DNA from: Nitrosomonadales bacterium
GTDB taxonomy: Bacteria; Pseudomonadota; Gammaproteobacteria; Burkholderiales; Gallionellaceae
Length of the DNA stretch: 36,623 nucleotides
Direction: 5' to 3'
Assembly (NCBI GenBank): GCA_025350915.1
Contig: JANXWX010000059.1
Location: 1 to 36,623 of the forward strand
Part shown: positions 9,553-19,037 of the stretch, in pieces
Numbering within the stretch: the stretch's first letter is position 1
Layout of the letters: each line of letters begins with the position of its first letter
Notes under the pieces: model-generated
Seen by the model: only the letters and a program-made list of their open reading frames with translations
What the model was told of the DNA's origin: nothing
Databases searched by the model: none
Made by a program: the position numbers and the translations under genes

Positions 9553-12279
9553 ATGAACACCTTAACTCCTCAGCACGGCAATGATTTTGAAGCGGTAATC
9601 AAACGCACTTCAGGCTGCAGCAGGTATATTCAGCGTTTACTTGATACAGATGCTGATTTGCAGGATTGGTTGCGGGAGCACTATTTGCAACCGTGTACTC
9701 CGGGGACAATAATGACCTGGTTCAGCCCCTTGCCAGCCGGTAACGAGGCGGAGGTCTCCAGCGCATTACGCAAATTGCGCAAAAAGGTAATGCTCAACGT
9801 ATTAACCCGTGATCTGAACGGATTATCCAATCTGGATGAGGTTATGACCTGCATGACAGCTTTGGCGGAACTCACCGTTAAGCAGGCGCAAAACTGTGCC
9901 ATGCAATCACTGATAGAGGTGTATGGCCAGCCTATCGGCGCCGAAAGTGGCAAAACACAAGAATTATTGATTATAGGCATGGGGAAACTCGGCGGACGAG
10001 AACTGAACGTATCTTCTGATATCGATTTAATTTTTGTGTACCCGGAGGATGGCCATACAAATGGGGATCGCAGCATAGACAACAATGATTTCTTCAGCCG
10101 GCTGGGCCGTAAAATAATTGCACTGATCAACGATATCACCGCTGACGGCTATGTGTTCAGGGTTGATATGCGCTTACGTCCCTATGGCGACAGTGGCGCG
10201 CTGGTTACGAGCTTTGCCGCACTGGAAGAATATCTGGTTACGCAGGGACGCGAGTGGGAACGTTATGCCTGGATAAAAGCGCGGGTAATCGCCCCGGCTG
10301 ATTGCCCTGAAGCCGATGAATTATCCAAACTCACCCAGCCGTTTATATTTCGCAAGTATCTGGATTTTGGTGCATTCGAATCGATGCGCAACCTGCACGC
10401 GCAGATTCGTCAGGAAGTGCAACGGCGAGACCGCCTGAATAATGTCAAACTGGGGCCGGGAGGGATACGTGAAATTGAATTTATCGCCCAGGTGTTTCAG
10501 CTGATTCGCGGGGGCCCCAATGCGCGACTGCGTATTCGCCCCACCCAAATGGTATTACATCTTCTGGCTGAAAGCGGTCACATCAGCCCTGCTGCCGCGG
10601 CAGAATTAAATGCAGCCTATATATTTTTGCGCAATCTGGAACACCGTCTGCAATATCTCGATGATCAACAAACTCAAGACTTGCCCGAAAGTAAAACTGA
10701 TCAGGAAATCATTGCTTCAGCCATGGGGTATGCCTCAAACGAGGAAATGCTGTTAATTTTTAACCGGCATAGAAATATTGTCAGCAAGCATTTTGAAGAA
10801 ATATTCAGCACGCAAAACCAATCGTTAGAGGACACGTCTACTGCCAGCAACGCGCTGTGGTACGAAGGTATTCAGGCTGAAGAACTCCACAGTGCGCTAG
10901 ACCGACTGGGCTTCAACAACAGCGTTCCACTGGCCGAGCAGCTGCTGCAGATCCGTAACAGCGGACGCTATCTGCAACTACCGGAAATAAGCCGCCAACG
11001 TATGGATAAACTTATTCCACAATTCATTAATCTCGGTGCGGAACGAAGCAATCCAGACCAAACGCTGCAGCGCATTCTGAAGCTGCTTGAGAATATCAGT
11101 CGCCGCGCGTCTTATCTGGCTTTTATGGCTGAATATCCGCAAATTTTGCCCCGGCTGGTGAACATAGCCAGTGCAAGTGAATGGGCTTCAGATTATTTGG
11201 TACGACACCCGTTCTTGCTTGATGACCTTCTGGATGCCCGTGAAATATATCGCGCACCAGACTGGCCCCTGCTGGAAAACTTGCTGCAGGAACAATTGGC
11301 CGATTGTACCGATGACATTGAACGCGCCATGGATGTGTTGCGGCAATTTCACCATAGCCAGACATTTCATTTGCTGGCGATGGATTTGCAGGGATTGCTC
11401 CCGCTGGAGACCTTAAGCGATCACTTGAGCGATCTGGCTGATCTGATTTTAAAAAATGTATTACAACTATGCTGGCTCGATATCCGTACCAAGCATCAAG
11501 CCGAACCTAAGTTTTCCATCATTGCTTATGGCAAATTGGGAGGCAGGGAACTCGGCTATGAATCCGATCTGGATTTGATATTTCTCTATGACGACACTCA
11601 TCCGGAGGCTAGTGCAATTTATGCCAGGCTGGCGCAACGTATCAATACCGTACTCAGTAGTTACACCTCCGCGGGCAGGCTATACGAAACAGACTTGCGT
11701 CTGCGTCCTAACGGCGCCAGCGGTTTGCTGGTCAGCAGCCTGGCAGCTTTCAAAGAATATCAGCAAAAACACGCCTGGGTATGGGAGCATCAGGCCCTGA
11801 CTCGTGCCCGCTTTATCACCGGCGATAAACATACCGGTGACGAGTTCAATTCCATTCGTAAAGCTGTTTTGTGCCAACCTCGTGAAATTGAAGCGTTGCG
11901 AAAAGAAGTTATTGATATGCGACTGAAGATGCGCGACGGGCACCGGAACACCAGCGCATTGTTCGATATCAAGCATGACAAGGGAGGGATGGTCGATATT
12001 GAATTTATGGTGCAATTTCTCGTTCTCGCCTATGCGCCAACTTATCCTGAGTTGACCGCAAACAGTGGAAACCTTGCGCTGCTCGAACTCGCCGCAAAAC
12101 TGAAGCTGATTGACCACGGCCTTAGCCGAAAAGTGCAGGGATGTTATCGTCAGTTGCGCAAAACACAACACACAATGCGTTTGAACAACGCCACGCCGTG
12201 CCGGATTGAAAAACATGAACTTGATACTGAAGCAGTCCTGATACTGTGGCATAGTTTGTTCAAAGTAACGGATTATTGA
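9553..12279 (+). CDS. glnE: Bifunctional glutamine synthetase adenylyltransferase / deadenylase
   Basis: Controls glutamine synthetase by adding AMP to it or removing AMP from it in response to PII and glutamine. The 908 residues hold the two related nucleotidyltransferase halves. The N-terminal deadenylase domain has GMGKLGGRELN, SDIDLIFVY and DMRLRPYGDSG. The C-terminal adenylylase domain has YGKLGGRELGYESDLDLIFLY and DLRLRPNGASG. Each half keeps its metal-binding DxD pair. It is a little shorter than E. coli GlnE (946), mainly at the N-terminus. The ATG at 9553 lacks a strong Shine-Dalgarno. It converges with the cyclase gene, with four bases between the stop codons and no obvious terminator. 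Confidence 0.97.
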   Translation: MNTLTPQHGNDFEAVIKRTSGCSRYIQRLLDTDADLQDWLREHYLQPCTPGTIMTWFSPLPAGNEAEVSSALRKLRKKVMLNVLTRDLNGLSNLDEVMTCMTALAELTVKQAQNCAMQSLIEVYGQPIGAESGKTQELLIIGMGKLGGRELNVSSDIDLIFVYPEDGHTNGDRSIDNNDFFSRLGRKIIALINDITADGYVFRVDMRLRPYGDSGALVTSFAALEEYLVTQGREWERYAWIKARVIAPADCPEADELSKLTQPFIFRKYLDFGAFESMRNLHAQIRQEVQRRDRLNNVKLGPGGIREIEFIAQVFQLIRGGPNARLRIRPTQMVLHLLAESGHISPAAAAELNAAYIFLRNLEHRLQYLDDQQTQDLPESKTDQEIIASAMGYASNEEMLLIFNRHRNIVSKHFEEIFSTQNQSLEDTSTASNALWYEGIQAEELHSALDRLGFNNSVPLAEQLLQIRNSGRYLQLPEISRQRMDKLIPQFINLGAERSNPDQTLQRILKLLENISRRASYLAFMAEYPQILPRLVNIASASEWASDYLVRHPFLLDDLLDAREIYRAPDWPLLENLLQEQLADCTDDIERAMDVLRQFHHSQTFHLLAMDLQGLLPLETLSDHLSDLADLILKNVLQLCWLDIRTKHQAEPKFSIIAYGKLGGRELGYESDLDLIFLYDDTHPEASAIYARLAQRINTVLSSYTSAGRLYETDLRLRPNGASGLLVSSLAAFKEYQQKHAWVWEHQALTRARFITGDKHTGDEFNSIRKAVLCQPREIEALRKEVIDMRLKMRDGHRNTSALFDIKHDKGGMVDIEFMVQFLVLAYAPTYPELTANSGNLALLELAAKLKLIDHGLSRKVQGCYRQLRKTQHTMRLNNATPCRIEKHELDTEAVLILWHSLFKVTDY

Positions 12280-12283
12280 ACGG

Positions 12284-13510
12284 CTACGACTTTATTACCC
12301 CCAGCACTTTATAAGCAACCGTGTTGCCTTTACCCTTCAGGTTAAGCATATTCGGCGCCTCAAACAGGTAGTGCTGGCGCAACCGGTTATAAGTTGTTTT
12401 ATCGGCAAATATTTCACCTTTCTTGCCATCATCCGCAAGTCTGCTGGCAAGATTGACCGTATCTCCCCATACATCATAGATAAAGCGTTTGCTGCCAATA
12501 ACCCCTGCTACAGCGGGCCCCGTCGCAATGCCAATATGAATACCCATATTGTGACGGAGCAGATCCGGATGTTGCGATATAAGCGTCTGCATCTCCAAAG
12601 CCATGTCGACTATACTTTTTACATAGTCTTCATGATGTCGGGTCAGACCACCCACAACCATATAAGCGTCGCCTATTGTTTTTATCTTTTCCAGGCCATA
12701 TTTATCCGTCATGGCGTCAAACCAGGAAAATATTTTATTCAGCAGTGCGACCATTTGTTGTGGTGCCATTTGCTCGGTCATTTGCGTAAAATTTGTAATG
12801 TCTGCAAACATCACCGTTACATCAGAATGACCATCGGCTATTAATGCCTGGTTTTCTTTTAACCTTTTGGCAATATTTACAGGAAAAACATTCAGCAATA
12901 AACTTTCAGATTTTTGTTGCTCCCCGACTAACAAGGTATGTTTCTCATCCAGTTGCTGTTTTATTTTTTCCGTTTCAAGAACGAAATAACGCACCAGAAA
13001 ATACAGTATGGATGACATCACTGCAAAATTGAGTGCAAAGAACACACCAATTGTCTTTATCTCCAGTCCACCCGTATTGCCAACACCAAGGAAATAATCA
13101 AAAAACCCGGATACAGACGTCAGAATAATGTAAGCCACAAACCAGGGGATGGATTCACGCCAACCGGCTACCACCACTGCGCCTATCGGAGCAAGCAAAG
13201 CCCAAATTGTCACGCCACTGGAGGTGATTGAGCTGCCCACACTCCATTGCATCACAAACGGTGCGAACAAAAACAGGCTAAGTTGTATAAAACGGAAGAG
13301 TTTGAAATTTCGGGTTTTTAAATAATAAACCAGTGAACTGAGGGAAACCGCCTGATAGGCCAGGGGAATGTTAGTAGAGTAGTTTTGCCCCATTAACCAG
13401 TAAATAGCCAGCCAGAACATGACGGCGAAGTTCATAAACGCACAGGCAAATATCAACAGGCTACTCCGTAGCTTATCTTCCTGAGTGTCCAAAGTAATTA
13501 ATTCGCCCAC
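12284..13510 (-). CDS. Membrane-bound class III adenylate cyclase
   Basis: Makes cyclic AMP from ATP. Of its 408 residues, about 15-178 form several membrane segments (five or six), then a short helical linker (EKIKQQLDEKHTLLVGEQQ) leads into the catalytic domain. Catalytic residues are complete: metal ligands D237 (MFADITNFT) and D281 (IGDAYM); adenine-selecting K277 and D346 (YDVWGD); transition-state N353 and R357 (VNLASR). The Lys/Asp pair favours ATP over GTP. It starts at a GTG preceded by AAGGG at suitable spacing; the next internal ATG would cut into the first membrane helix. No partner regulator is adjacent, so the signal sensed by the membrane part is unknown. Confidence 0.88.
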   Translation of the reverse strand: MGELITLDTQEDKLRSSLLIFACAFMNFAVMFWLAIYWLMGQNYSTNIPLAYQAVSLSSLVYYLKTRNFKLFRFIQLSLFLFAPFVMQWSVGSSITSSGVTIWALLAPIGAVVVAGWRESIPWFVAYIILTSVSGFFDYFLGVGNTGGLEIKTIGVFFALNFAVMSSILYFLVRYFVLETEKIKQQLDEKHTLLVGEQQKSESLLLNVFPVNIAKRLKENQALIADGHSDVTVMFADITNFTQMTEQMAPQQMVALLNKIFSWFDAMTDKYGLEKIKTIGDAYMVVGGLTRHHEDYVKSIVDMALEMQTLISQHPDLLRHNMGIHIGIATGPAVAGVIGSKRFIYDVWGDTVNLASRLADDGKKGEIFADKTTYNRLRQHYLFEAPNMLNLKGKGNTVAYKVLGVIKS

Positions 13511-13690
13511 ATCTACCCTTCATCAAGGCTGTGTCTATACAACCAAACACCCGCTCGCGCACTACCCTATCCCGGCTAGGATACTACACTATGCCAAAAT
13601 AAAATTCCCGGCATTTAGTGTTATTGAGTGCCAGTAATGTCGCTTGGCCTGGCATTCAAAACGTGATGATTGATGCTGCTAAAATGAATT
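13511..13690. other. Short intergenic region with no recognised gene
   Basis: This 180-base gap between the beta-propeller gene and the cyclase gene holds no ORF that I recognise. It contains short imperfect inverted repeats (TGCCA...TGGCA, TGCC...GGCA) without a following T tract, and a repeated GCCGGGA. The cyclase promoter should lie here but no convincing -35/-10 pair was found. Confidence 0.5.
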
Positions 13691-14773
13691 TTATCTTTGC
13701 TTGCAGACGCCAACACACCGTGGGGAAGTGCCCGCCATTACGGTCGTATCTCCCCAAGAATTTCTTGGAATAGCGGTAAGCTCGCCCTGAGCACCTATCG
13801 CAAACTGCGACACATTATTACTGCTGATATTCGTCACATAAGCGTATTTGCCACTTGGCGTTATATTGATATGCACAGGTGTGGCCATGGAATTTACTAC
13901 CGGGGGCAGCATGGGCGTGAGTTGTCCATTATCTGCCAGTGTGTATTGGGAAATATTATTGCCATTCTGGTTGACCACATATCCATGTTTGCCGGAAGGT
14001 GCAATACAAATCGCGATGGGATGTTTGCCAGCCTGGACAGGCTCGGAAATCAGATTCAGCTCTCCATTCGCGCTTATTGCATATTGCGTGACATTACCGC
14101 TCGTCCTGTTCACGACGTATGCATATCTCCCCGCCGGATCTATGGCCATGGCTCGCGGAGCAATACCCGACCCTATCGACGGTTGCTGCATGGGTGTCAA
14201 ACTGCCGTTATCGGTGATGCAAAACTGCGATACGTTATTGCTACTGTTGTTCACTACGTAGACATATTTACCCGAGGGGTGGACAGACACAGCAACTGGT
14301 ATCGTTCCGGTTGCTACTGCTGCAGGTGACATAGCGTTTAACAAGCCGCCGGGGCTGATCACATATTGCGATACTTCATTGCTGCTGTTGTTAACGACAT
14401 AAGCATAGCGACCCAAGGGATCGATTGCAATTGCTACGGGTGCGGTGCCCGCATCAACGGAAAGGCCGAGCGGTTGAAGACTTCCATTCTCACCTATTTC
14501 AAACTGTGAAATATTGTTGCTGCCCTGATTGGCGACATAGGCATATTTACCCAGGGGGTGGATCGCAATAAAGACGGGGGTAGTGCCTGCTGCTACCGTT
14601 CCAGCTTGCAGGGGTTCAAGGGAGTTATTCGTAGAAATTATATATTGCGAAATATTATTTTCACCCTGATTCACCACGTATACAAACTCAACATCCCATT
14701 CATGCTTTTGCTTTGCCTGTAAAATTATTTTTTGATAGCTGCGCAAAGCAAACCCGCTAATCGTGTTCAACAT
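13691..14773 (-). CDS. Seven-repeat beta-propeller protein (YVTN / lactonase-like)
   Basis: The 360 residues consist of about 34 N-terminal residues and seven tandem repeats of about 46-50 residues. Each repeat carries [KR]YAYVVN..SNNVSQ, a short [ND]G.L..[ML] turn and a P[VR]AIAI.P.G end. This matches a seven-bladed propeller of the YVTN or 6-phosphogluconolactonase-like class. No signal peptide or membrane segment is visible, which is unusual for surface YVTN proteins. I see no enzyme active site and give no function. It starts 12 bases after the glmM stop behind a good AGGAG, so it is probably translated from the glmM transcript. Betaproteobacteria more often have tpiA/secG after glmM, so the gene looks like a lineage-specific insertion. 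Confidence 0.82.
   Translation of the reverse strand: MLNTISGFALRSYQKIILQAKQKHEWDVEFVYVVNQGENNISQYIISTNNSLEPLQAGTVAAGTTPVFIAIHPLGKYAYVANQGSNNISQFEIGENGSLQPLGLSVDAGTAPVAIAIDPLGRYAYVVNNSSNEVSQYVISPGGLLNAMSPAAVATGTIPVAVSVHPSGKYVYVVNNSSNNVSQFCITDNGSLTPMQQPSIGSGIAPRAMAIDPAGRYAYVVNRTSGNVTQYAISANGELNLISEPVQAGKHPIAICIAPSGKHGYVVNQNGNNISQYTLADNGQLTPMLPPVVNSMATPVHINITPSGKYAYVTNISSNNVSQFAIGAQGELTAIPRNSWGDTTVMAGTSPRCVGVCKQR
13720..14671 (-). repeat. Seven tandem intragenic repeats of about 140-150 bases
   Basis: The protein repeats (YVVN..SNN.SQ units) are echoed in the DNA: motifs such as ATATTGCGA(A/T)A and the reverse complement of TATGCxTATGTC recur about every 140 bases on the + strand. Similarity between units is moderate, so the copies are diverged rather than recent. 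Boundaries are approximate. Confidence 0.6.
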
Positions 14774-14785
14774 GACACTACTCTC

Positions 14786-16141
14786 CTACGAAACTGCACG
14801 TACAGACTGGGCGATTTCCTCTGCCCAGTAGCGTACTTTCTCACCGTCCTCACCTTCCACCATGACGCGCAAGAGCGGCTCGGTACCCGAAGGCCGCAGC
14901 AAAACACGCCCCTTACCCGCAAGTGCAGCTGTCGCGGAAGATACTGAAGCCTGAACCTGTGCATGATTGCTACAGTCCTGGCCCTTCGCGATTCGCACAT
15001 TGATTAAGACCTGTGGAAACATCAGCAACTCGGCAGAAGCTTCAGCCAGCGTTTTCTTGCTTGAACGCAATGCATGCAATACTTGAAGCGCTGAAATAAT
15101 GCCATCACCTGTGCTGTGTCGATCCAGACAGATAAGATGTCCCGAGTTTTCACCACCCAGTTGCCAGCCTTTTTGCTGCAATAATTCCATGACGTATCGG
15201 TCGCCCACCTTTGCACGCGCGAAGGGAATACCCATATTCTGCATGGCGAGTTCAAAGGCCAGGTTGGTCATCAGCGTGCCAACCACGCCACCCTTCATCG
15301 TACCCAGCTTCTGTCGGTGTTTGGCTACAATATAAAGCAGCTGATCGCCATCATATAGTTGCCCCTTGGCATCTACCATCACTACACGGTCAGCATCCCC
15401 ATCCAGCGCTATGCCGATATCGGCGTTATGCGCCACGACGGCCTTCTGCAAATTTTCGGGTGCAGTCGCACCATAATGGTCGTTAATATTTTTTCCGTCG
15501 GGGTTCACACCGATTTCTATTACATCTGCACCCAGTTCATGAAATACATGACCCGCAATGTGATACGCCGCACCGTGCGCACAATCAACCACGATCTTCA
15601 AACCGCGCAAGTCTAGATCATAGGGAAAGCTGCTTTTGCAAAATTCAATATATCTGCCGGCCGCATCATCCAGGCGTTTCGCCTTGCCAAGCTTTGCGGA
15701 AGTCATGGTAATGATGGGTGCATCCAATCCTGCTTCAATGGCACTTTCAACTTGATCGGGTAATTTGCTTCCGCTTGCCGAGAAAAATTTAATGCCATTA
15801 TCTTCAAACGGATTGTGTGAAGCGGAAATAACAACACCGGCCTGTAAACGCAGGGCACGGGTCAGATACGCCACCGCCGGGGTCGGTATCGGCCCGGCCA
15901 GATAGACATCCGCACCCGCCGCAATCAAGCCTGCCTGCAGTGCGGATTCGAGCAGATAGCCGGAAATCCTCGTGTCCTTACCGATCAACACCGTGGGCCG
16001 CTCGCCTTCGCTCAAATTCCAGTCTGACGTAGCAAGCACCTTCCCCGCCGCGTAACCCAGATGCAAAACAAACTCGGGCGTAATCGGTGTTTCACCTACC
16101 TTGCCGCGCACGCCATCGGTGCCAAAATATTTTCTGCTCAC
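14786..16141 (-). CDS. glmM: Phosphoglucosamine mutase
   Basis: Converts glucosamine-6-phosphate to glucosamine-1-phosphate, the step before UDP-GlcNAc, which feeds peptidoglycan and lipid A. Seen: N-terminal [11 protein letters not shown], catalytic phosphoserine loop [12 protein letters not shown] (Ser about residue 108), metal loop DGDADR, sugar-binding GGENSGH and the C-terminal phosphate-binding [12 protein letters not shown]. The open frame runs to a TTG at 16159, but GTG at 16141 gives [10 protein letters not shown] as in E. coli and has GGAG seven bases upstream, so it is chosen (451 residues). It follows folP by 50 bases in the usual ftsH-folP-glmM order. Confidence 0.96.
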   Translation of the reverse strand: MSRKYFGTDGVRGKVGETPITPEFVLHLGYAAGKVLATSDWNLSEGERPTVLIGKDTRISGYLLESALQAGLIAAGADVYLAGPIPTPAVAYLTRALRLQAGVVISASHNPFEDNGIKFFSASGSKLPDQVESAIEAGLDAPIITMTSAKLGKAKRLDDAAGRYIEFCKSSFPYDLDLRGLKIVVDCAHGAAYHIAGHVFHELGADVIEIGVNPDGKNINDHYGATAPENLQKAVVAHNADIGIALDGDADRVVMVDAKGQLYDGDQLLYIVAKHRQKLGTMKGGVVGTLMTNLAFELAMQNMGIPFARAKVGDRYVMELLQQKGWQLGGENSGHLICLDRHSTGDGIISALQVLHALRSSKKTLAEASAELLMFPQVLINVRIAKGQDCSNHAQVQASVSSATAALAGKGRVLLRPSGTEPLLRVMVEGEDGEKVRYWAEEIAQSVRAVS

Positions 16142-16191
16142 AACATTACTCCATTTCAATTTGAAGAATCAAACAACCTGCGTTGGGACAA

Positions 16192-17010
16192 TTATATATT
16201 TACCGCATTCCAGATTTTAAGCACATCACGCGTGGCCTGCACATCGTGAACCCGTACAATGTTTGCACCACGCTGAACGGCAATGAGCGCTGCAGCCAGG
16301 CTTCCCGGCAAACGCTTTTCAACTTCATGCCCGGTTAGCTTACCCAACATGGATTTACGGGATAAACCCGCCAACACTGGCACTCCCAATCCTGCAAATA
16401 TCTGCAGGTTTCTTAACAACTGCAGATTATGCTCCACAGTCTTGCCAAAACCAAAACCGGGATCAATCACGATACGATCTCTTTTTATTCCTGCGGCTTC
16501 GATGACAGCCACGCGGGAACGCAAGAAATCCATGACTTCAGCGATGACATCCTGATAAATTGGTTCAATTTGCATCGACTGCGGCTGACCTTGTTTATGC
16601 ATCAGACAAACCGCAGCATTGCTTGCCGCGACAGCCGCTAACGCTTCGGATTGTTGCAGTGCATTGATATCATTCACCATACTGGCGCCCGCAGCGAGTG
16701 CCGATCGCATGACCTCTGCTTTACAGGTATCGATAGAGAGTGGAACGCCAATATCACGCATGGCCTCGATGACCGGCATTACCCGATCGAGTTCTTCCTG
16801 CACACTGACAGCTACCGCGCCCGGGCGTGATGATTCCCCGCCAATATCGAGTATATCGGCACCTTCAGAAATAAGTTGATGGGCGTGCGAAATGGCGGCA
16901 TCGCGCGGTAAATGGCGACCGCCATCAGAGAATGAATCGGGAGTGGCATTGACGATACCCATCACCAATGGACGGGTTAAATCTAATCGGTATGAGCCAC
17001 AATGGAGCAT
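16192..17010 (-). CDS. folP: Dihydropteroate synthase
   Basis: Condenses p-aminobenzoate with dihydropterin pyrophosphate in folate synthesis; it is the target of sulfonamides. The 272 residues carry MGIVNATPDSFSDGG, GADILDIGGESSRPGA, SIDTCKAEV, VNDINAL, DPGFGFGKTVEHN and the C-terminal IVRVHDVQ signature. ATG 17010 agrees with the family start. No Shine-Dalgarno lies before it: the bases immediately upstream are the T tract of a hairpin that follows ftsH. Either folP has its own start inside ftsH, or it is expressed through read-through. Confidence 0.96.
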   Translation of the reverse strand: MLHCGSYRLDLTRPLVMGIVNATPDSFSDGGRHLPRDAAISHAHQLISEGADILDIGGESSRPGAVAVSVQEELDRVMPVIEAMRDIGVPLSIDTCKAEVMRSALAAGASMVNDINALQQSEALAAVAASNAAVCLMHKQGQPQSMQIEPIYQDVIAEVMDFLRSRVAVIEAAGIKRDRIVIDPGFGFGKTVEHNLQLLRNLQIFAGLGVPVLAGLSRKSMLGKLTGHEVEKRLPGSLAAALIAVQRGANIVRVHDVQATRDVLKIWNAVNI

Positions 17011-17013
17011 CAG

Positions 17014-17057
17014 AAAAAGAGTTATTCAAGTGAGAGAATTCGAAATTGAATAACTCT
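17014..17057 (-). terminator. Terminator-like hairpin between ftsH and folP
   Basis: AGAGTTATTCAA and TTGAATAACTCT form a perfect 12-bp stem (17018-17029 with 17046-17057) around a 16-base loop. On the minus strand it is followed at once by TTTTT and the folP ATG three bases later. The ftsH stop is 20 bases before it. It looks like an intrinsic terminator of ftsH that also abuts the folP start; the stem is AT-rich, so its strength is uncertain. Confidence 0.65.
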
Positions 17058-17077
17058 CACCGATCACTTTGATGGCT

Positions 17078-18967
17078 TCAGGTTGCTTCAGCAGGTGTTG
17101 CCGGTGCGGTCGGGGTAGAATCTGGTGGCGGCTGTGGTGTCACCTTGGGTTGACTGGGTTCCCGCGGTGGTTTGCCGGCCATAATATCATTCAACTGATC
17201 AGCATCCAGCGTTTCCCATTCAAGCAGCGCTTTGGTCATCGCTTCAATCTTGTCTTTATTCGCTTCAATCAAGCTGCGAGCCAACGCATATTGCTGATCA
17301 ATAATGCGGCGGATTTCCTCGTCCACTTTTTGCATCGTGGCTTCCGATACATTTTTATGCGTAGTCACGGAACGACCAAGAAATACCTCGCCATCGTTTT
17401 CGCCATAAACCATAGGCCCCAAAGCATCTGACATACCCCACTGGGTCACCATGCTGCGAGCCATGCCGGTCGCGCGTTCAAAGTCATTGGAAGCACCAGT
17501 TGTCATCTGGTTCATAAAAATTTCTTCTGCAATACGCCCGCCGAACAAAACGGCTATCGTGTCGAGAATACGGTTTTTGTCCAGGCTATAACGGTCTTCT
17601 GCGGGTAACTGCATGGTCAAACCCAGTGCACGTCCTCGCGGTATGATCGTTACTTTATGCACCGGGTCAGTCTTGGGCAACAGCTTCGCCACAACGGCAT
17701 GGCCGGATTCATGGTACGCAGTATTGCGTCGCTCCTCTTCCGGCATAATCATGGAGCGACGCTCAGTCCCCATCATGATTTTATCCTTGGCCGCTTCAAA
17801 ATCTTCCATATCGACAAACCGCTTATTGCGACGTGCCGCAAATAACGCTGCTTCGTTCACCAGATTTGCGAGGTCTGCACCCGACATGCCCGGTGTGCCG
17901 CGCGCCAAAATATCAGCTTTAACATCCGGTGCAACTGGCACTTTGCGCATATGCACATTAAGTATCTGTTCGCGTCCGCGAATATCAGGCAAGGGCACGA
18001 CTACCTGACGGTCGAAACGACCTGGACGCAATAAGGCTGAATCCAATACGTCAGGACGGTTGGTCGCCGCAATCACAATCACGCCGCTGATTCCTTCAAA
18101 GCCATCCATTTCTACCAGTAAGGCGTTAAGCGTCTGTTCACGCTCATCGTTACCACCACCCATACCGGCGCCACGCTGGCGTCCCACCGCATCAATTTCA
18201 TCTATGAAAATAATACAGGGGGCATGCTTTTTGGCCTGCTCAAACATGTCACGCACACGCGCTGCGCCGACACCGACAAACATTTCGACAAAGTCGGAAC
18301 CGGAAATAGAAAAGAATGGGACTTTAGCTTCACCTGCAATGGCTTTAGCCAGCAGTGTTTTACCGGTTCCCGGGCTACCCACCATCAGTACGCCTCGAGG
18401 AATACGGCCACCCAACGATTGAAACTTGGTCGGGTCGCGCAAAAAGTCCACCAGTTCGGAAACTTCTTCTTTGGCCTCGTCACAGCCCGCCACATCGGCA
18501 AAGGTTACGCGCTCTTTGGTATCGTCCATCAGGCGCGCCTTGCTCTTGCCAAACGAAAATGGTCCGCCACTTTTGCCGCCGCCCTGCATCTGGCGCATGA
18601 AAAACACCCACACACCTATCAAGAGCAACATCGGGAACCAGGACACGAAAATACTCATCCAGAAAGATTGCTCTTCTTCCGGCTTGGCTTCAATTTTTAC
18701 GCCATTTTTAAGTAGATCCGACACCATCCACAGATCGCTGGGCGCATAACTGTTGATACGTTTTCCATCTATTGTTACCGCTTTCAGTAAGCGTCCTTCG
18801 ATGGTCACTTTGGCAATTTGCCCCTGTTTTACCTCTTCGAGAAACTGCGAATAATCCAGTGTTGACTGATTACTTTGCTGCTGTCTTTGGCTGAATTGAT
18901 TGAACACGGTCATCAGCACCAATGCAACAACAAGCCATATTCCTACACTTTTAAATAAATTATTCAT
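17078..18967 (-). CDS. ftsH: ATP-dependent membrane zinc protease FtsH
   Basis: Hexameric inner-membrane AAA+ protease that degrades misfolded membrane proteins and short-lived regulators, including LpxC in enterobacteria. Seen: membrane segment at about 8-24, a periplasmic loop, second membrane segment at about 104-124, Walker A GSPGTGKT (197-204), Walker B IIFIDE (252-257), SRH RPGRFDR, zinc motif HESGH (419-423), and a Pro/Thr-rich C-terminal tail ending PATPAEAT. The 629 residues are normal. ATG 18967 has a strong GAGGGG upstream. It lies 70 bases after rlmE, and a candidate promoter sits in that gap. Confidence 0.98.
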   Translation of the reverse strand: MNNLFKSVGIWLVVALVLMTVFNQFSQRQQQSNQSTLDYSQFLEEVKQGQIAKVTIEGRLLKAVTIDGKRINSYAPSDLWMVSDLLKNGVKIEAKPEEEQSFWMSIFVSWFPMLLLIGVWVFFMRQMQGGGKSGGPFSFGKSKARLMDDTKERVTFADVAGCDEAKEEVSELVDFLRDPTKFQSLGGRIPRGVLMVGSPGTGKTLLAKAIAGEAKVPFFSISGSDFVEMFVGVGAARVRDMFEQAKKHAPCIIFIDEIDAVGRQRGAGMGGGNDEREQTLNALLVEMDGFEGISGVIVIAATNRPDVLDSALLRPGRFDRQVVVPLPDIRGREQILNVHMRKVPVAPDVKADILARGTPGMSGADLANLVNEAALFAARRNKRFVDMEDFEAAKDKIMMGTERRSMIMPEEERRNTAYHESGHAVVAKLLPKTDPVHKVTIIPRGRALGLTMQLPAEDRYSLDKNRILDTIAVLFGGRIAEEIFMNQMTTGASNDFERATGMARSMVTQWGMSDALGPMVYGENDGEVFLGRSVTTHKNVSEATMQKVDEEIRRIIDQQYALARSLIEANKDKIEAMTKALLEWETLDADQLNDIMAGKPPREPSQPKVTPQPPPDSTPTAPATPAEAT

Positions 18968-18999
18968 GAATGCCCCTCGTGAGCTTTAAAACATAACGT

Positions 19000-19028
19000 A
19001 TTAAACACTGTACAACCCAATTACTCAA
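19000..19028 (-). promoter_or_regulatory. Candidate sigma-70 promoter of ftsH
   Basis: On the minus strand TTGAGT (19023-19028) and TTTAAT (19000-19005) are 17 bases apart, putting the start about 25 bases before the ftsH ATG. The boxes match 4/6 and 5/6 of consensus. No heat-shock -10 (CCCCAT) is evident. It would let ftsH be transcribed independently of rlmE. Confidence 0.45.
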
Positions 19029-19037
19029 GGCTGCCTG

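Noticed and set aside
11680-12252. 190-codon open frame antisense to glnE
   Set aside because: It mirrors the conserved C-terminal glnE domain, shows no recognisable protein features, and is a codon-bias shadow.
12280-12283. Bidirectional terminator between glnE and the cyclase gene
   Set aside because: Only four bases separate the stops, and no stem with T tract was found around them on either strand.
13697-14329. 210-codon open frame on the + strand opposite the beta-propeller gene
   Set aside because: Its length follows from the regular repeats on the other strand; the minus frame has the coherent protein and ribosome binding site.
13720-14671. Regular repeats as a possible CRISPR-like or regulatory array
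   Set aside because: The period is about 140-150 bases, the units are diverged and in frame, and they encode propeller blades.
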